DNA from: Leptospira andrefontaineae
GTDB lineage: Bacteria; Spirochaetota; Leptospiria; Leptospirales; Leptospiraceae
Direction: 5' to 3'
Assembly: GCF_004770105.1 (NCBI RefSeq)
Contig: NZ_RQEY01000018.1
Location: 248,001 to 312,000, forward strand
Length of the DNA stretch: 64,000 nt
Shown here: positions 61,185-64,000 of the stretch, in pieces
Layout: each line of letters starts with the position of its first letter
Position numbering within the stretch: the first letter of the stretch is position 1
The notes under the pieces: model-generated
Databases searched by the model: none
The model's input: the letters and a program-made list of their open reading frames with translations, nothing else
What the model was told of the DNA's origin: nothing
Program-made: the position numbers and the translations under genes

Positions 61185-62051
61185 GTGATCTTATTTTTCA
61201 GTCCTAAAAACGATTCGGATCCCCAAAGATTATCGGAAGTACTTTCTGATCGATTCAAACAGCCTGTGTTTATCGAAAGAAAGCAGGAAATTTCTAAAGA
61301 CTTTGTATGCGATGTTTGGAATACGGATCACTCTCTTCCAAGAGAAGAATTGCTTTATCTTAGACAAGAATTACAAAGATTCCGTAAAATTGATCTAATA
61401 CAAATCTCTTCTTTTCTAAATAGCGGAGCATTATTCTGCTTCGATATGGATTCTACTTTGATCAGAGAAGAAGTTATAGACGAACTTGCAAGATATGCAG
61501 GCGTTTATGAAGAAGTGGCATATGTAACCAAAGAAGCAATGGAAGGAAATTTGAACTTTCAAGAAGCTTTGCAAAAAAGATGCTCTTATTTGAAAGATCT
61601 TCCTGTTTCCGTATTCGACGAATTATATTTTAAATTACATCCCAATCATGGTGTCCCGGAACTATTCCATGGTCTAAAGAAAAAAAATGCAAAAACAGCC
61701 GTATTCAGTGGCGGTTTCACAGACATATTAGAAAGATTTAAACAAGAATATTCGATAGACGAGATCCGTGCAAATTATCTAGACAGGGGAGAGGATAAAC
61801 TTTTAGGAACAGTATCCGGAACTGTGGTAGATAAAAATATCAAAAGAGATTCTCTTTTAGAACTTCAATCCCGATTTAAATTGGGAAGGGAAAACATTGT
61901 AGCCGTAGGTGACGGTGCAAACGACCAACTGATGTTAGAGGCTTCCGGTATCGGCATAGGTTTTCACGCGAAAGAAGGCCTTAAGTCCAATATTTCCAAT
62001 TGGATAGACTTTGCATCCATGGATGTTCTTCTGTATTTGTTTGAGGAGTGA
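61185..62051 (+). CDS. serB: Phosphoserine phosphatase
   Basis: Last step of serine synthesis. The 288-residue HAD phosphatase has the catalytic FDMDSTLIREEVIDELARYA (~85-104), motif II VFSGGFTDILERF and motif III GDGANDQLMLEASGIGIGFH (~241-260). The N-terminal ~80 residues are an appended domain of the ACT-like type common in SerB. It uses a GTG start right after the SGNH lipoprotein gene. The convergent mutS gene ends 54 bases beyond it. Confidence 0.93.
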   Translation: MILFFSPKNDSDPQRLSEVLSDRFKQPVFIERKQEISKDFVCDVWNTDHSLPREELLYLRQELQRFRKIDLIQISSFLNSGALFCFDMDSTLIREEVIDELARYAGVYEEVAYVTKEAMEGNLNFQEALQKRCSYLKDLPVSVFDELYFKLHPNHGVPELFHGLKKKNAKTAVFSGGFTDILERFKQEYSIDEIRANYLDRGEDKLLGTVSGTVVDKNIKRDSLLELQSRFKLGRENIVAVGDGANDQLMLEASGIGIGFHAKEGLKSNISNWIDFASMDVLLYLFEE

Positions 62052-62105
62052 ATCCGTTCTGTTTTTCGCGGCTTTGCGTGAGAAAAGTGTGGAACCGCCT
62101 TCGTC

Positions 62106-64000
62106 TTAGCCCCTTGAGCTAACTCTTTTCTTCCAATCATCCAATAGTTTTAAAGCTTCTATTGGAGTCATGGAATCAATCGGAAGATCTGTGATCTCTT
62201 TTTTGAAGTCTTGCCAGAATTGAGTATCACCATTAGGCGCGCTCATATCTTGGAATAGAGAAGGTTCTCTGGTTTGGATACGTATTTCCTTCTTCCTGGA
62301 TTCCATATCTGTAAGAATTTCAGCGGCTCGTTTTACAACGGAATCAGGAACTCCTGCAAGTTGAGCCACATAGATACCGAATGATTTTTTAGCCTTACCA
62401 GGTTTGACTTTTCTTAGGAAAATTACCTTATCATCCTTTTCCACTGTTTCCATATGAAGATTCCAAACTCCTGGGAGCCTGGAAAGTTCAGTAAGTTCAT
62501 GATAGTGGGTGGCAAAAACCGTTTTGGGGCGAGGAAACATTTCTGAAAGAGATTCCAAGATCGCCCAAGCAATACTCATCCCGTCATATGTGGAAGTTCC
62601 TCTTCCTACTTCGTCAAAAAGTAATAAAGATTGAGAAGTGCAGTTTTTGAGAATATTCGCAGTCTCTTTCATTTCCACATAGAATGTGGATTCTCCCGCA
62701 TTCAGATTATCTCCCGCACCGATACGTGTGAATAGCTTGTCTAAAATAGGAAGTTTTGCAGTTTCTGCGGCAACACTTCCTCCGATCTGGAAGAGAATTT
62801 GGTTGATCGCGATCTGCCTCATGAATGTGGACTTACCGGCCATATTTGGACCTGTTAAGATAGCGATTGAATTCTCTTTTCCGTCTAGACCCACATCATT
62901 CGGAGTAAATTTTGCACCAACCGGGAGGCTTGCTTCTACAACAGGGTGCCTGGAGGATTTCATTTCCAAATTGGAATCCTCGCTTAGTTCAGGACGTATC
63001 CAGCCGAATTTTTCTTCTGCTTTTAAAAGAGATATTTGGAAATCCAAATCTCCGAATTCTTCGGAGACAAGTAAAAGTTCGGAAGAATATTCCAAAACGG
63101 TTTGGACCATTTTTTCGAATTCTGCCTTCTCCACTTTTTGGATGATCTCATCCGCTTCTAAAATAGTTCTTTCTATCTCTTCTAATCTTGCAGTAGTAAA
63201 TCGTTCAGAGGTAACTAGGGTCTGTTTTTTGAGGTATTCTTTAGGAGCCTGTTCCGCTTGTGCACGAGAGATTTCTATAAAATATCCGACGATCTTATTA
63301 TATTTGATCTTGAGAGTGGAAAGTCCTGTTTTTTTCTTCTCTTCTGTTTCTAATTCTAAGATCCAATCTGCACCTTTGGATCCAGCCTCTCTTGCTCGGT
63401 CCAGGTTTTTATCAAAACCATCTTTTAGAAATTTACCATTTCCTAATATAACAGGTAGTTCCTCGGTATGGATCCTTCCTTCAATATAATCCTTAAGCGT
63501 ATCCAATCTATCTGGTTTTGAAATAGGATATCCAAGAGGAGAAAGTAGGCCGATCAAAGAATCCAAGGTTTGGATAGAAGATAGGATCGTCTTGAAATCA
63601 CGAGGATAAGCCTTGTTTCCTCTAAATCTGCCCAGGATCCTTTCCAGATCTCCTAGGTCTTTGAGCGCCTGGGTTAAATGAGCAAGAGGGATTTTTTTGA
63701 TGATGTCTTGTTTTTCCCATCTGGATTTTAGAATGGCAGGATCGGTTTCCGGAAATAAGATCCTTTGTTTCAGAACTCTTTTGCCCTTAGCCGTACTACA
63801 AAAATTCAGGACCGAAAATAGAGTATGACCCTTATCTTCCTTTTCGTTTTCGATAAGTTCCAGGTTTAGGATGGTCTCTCTGTCCATTTCCAAATAAGAA
63901 CCGGTTTGTAAGATACGGGGCTCTCTTAAGGTTAGAGTTCCGTCCCTGTAATTTTCTCTAATATAATATTCTAATGTTCTGGTAACGGTTTGGAATGGAT
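62106..64000 (-). CDS. mutS: DNA mismatch repair protein MutS (start outside window)
   Basis: The C-terminal ~630 residues of MutS; the frame stays open to the right edge and the N-terminal mismatch-recognition domain is missing. The visible part covers the connector/core, then the clamp region and the ATPase with Walker A TGPNMAGKSTFMRQIAINQI (~residues 343-362 of the visible ORF from the first Met), GAGDNLNAGESTFYVEM, LLFDEVGRGTSTYDGMSIAW and ATHYHELTELS. It is a MutS1 by the core and C-terminal order. The upstream reading continues with LREPRILQTGSYLEMDRET, which fits the family, so the gene is intact here. Confidence 0.96.
   Translation of the reverse strand, partial: PFQTVTRTLEYYIRENYRDGTLTLREPRILQTGSYLEMDRETILNLELIENEKEDKGHTLFSVLNFCSTAKGKRVLKQRILFPETDPAILKSRWEKQDIIKKIPLAHLTQALKDLGDLERILGRFRGNKAYPRDFKTILSSIQTLDSLIGLLSPLGYPISKPDRLDTLKDYIEGRIHTEELPVILGNGKFLKDGFDKNLDRAREAGSKGADWILELETEEKKKTGLSTLKIKYNKIVGYFIEISRAQAEQAPKEYLKKQTLVTSERFTTARLEEIERTILEADEIIQKVEKAEFEKMVQTVLEYSSELLLVSEEFGDLDFQISLLKAEEKFGWIRPELSEDSNLEMKSSRHPVVEASLPVGAKFTPNDVGLDGKENSIAILTGPNMAGKSTFMRQIAINQILFQIGGSVAAETAKLPILDKLFTRIGAGDNLNAGESTFYVEMKETANILKNCTSQSLLLFDEVGRGTSTYDGMSIAWAILESLSEMFPRPKTVFATHYHELTELSRLPGVWNLHMETVEKDDKVIFLRKVKPGKAKKSFGIYVAQLAGVPDSVVKRAAEILTDMESRKKEIRIQTREPSLFQDMSAPNGDTQFWQDFKKEITDLPIDSMTPIEALKLLDDWKKRVSSRG

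Noticed and set aside
62686..63489. A 267-codon open frame on the + strand inside mutS
   Set aside because: It is antisense to conserved MutS ATPase and core motifs, has the serine/phenylalanine-rich composition of a shadow frame, and no ribosome site.

Overview
The window is ordinary, dense chromosomal DNA of a spirochaete, almost certainly a Leptospira. The grounds are a FliM flagellar switch gene, a SemiSWEET transporter resembling the Leptospira biflexa protein, FecR-domain and SGNH lipoproteins, the leuCD and bioFDAB gene sets, and a base composition that looks slightly AT-rich by eye. I cannot fix the species. I see no rRNA, CRISPR array, insertion sequence, prophage or plasmid functions, and no gene-free stretch above 300 bases. 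The window starts inside argH and ends inside mutS.

Layout. 0-6.3 kb: argH tail, cyclophilin lipoprotein, two unknown genes, fliM, a ferredoxin, a FecR-type lipoprotein, SemiSWEET and queF. 6.3-15.5 kb: a long-form guaA, a DUF4505 gene, tRNA-Cys and tRNA-Leu, then cell-surface genes (O-antigen ligase-like protein, family 2 glycosyltransferase, gmhA), a lone ABC ATPase and an FHA-domain membrane protein. 15.5-20.6 kb: leuC and leuD behind a hairpin-rich leader, a divergent cysteine-synthase-fold protein and an SF1B helicase. 20.6-35.6 kb: the most coherent block (below). 35.9-53.5 kb: metallo-hydrolase, glpK, several unknown genes, a PP2C-type phosphatase, MBOAT acyltransferase, sppA, aldose epimerase, bacterial XPB helicase, aspartate aminotransferase, SH3 protein, alpha/beta hydrolase, sodium:solute symporter and thrB. 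53.7-64 kb: membrane-anchored DsbA-like protein, mdh, bioF-bioD-bioA-bioB, a 57-residue small protein, SGNH lipoprotein, serB and mutS.

The 20.6-35.6 kb block reads as a thiol-stress island. An NrsF-type membrane anti-sigma factor with two well placed cysteines diverges from an ECF sigma factor. The shared intergenic region holds a perfect inverted repeat that could act as one symmetrical divergent promoter. The sigma gene heads a tightly packed run: acyltransferase, clpS, clpA, gamma-glutamyltransferase lipoprotein, gshA and a GshF-like ATP-grasp ligase. Converging on it is a second run: an NADPH-type disulfide reductase resembling mycothione reductase, a YadG/YadH exporter, two BolA proteins, a CGFS monothiol glutaredoxin and a CPYC dithiol glutaredoxin. 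A glyoxalase II-like gene lies just upstream. Together these would make, export or degrade, use and re-reduce glutathione, link it to iron-sulfur handling, and tie it to N-degron proteolysis under one sigma factor. The individual families are known. The wiring is my inference and is the best candidate here for something undescribed.
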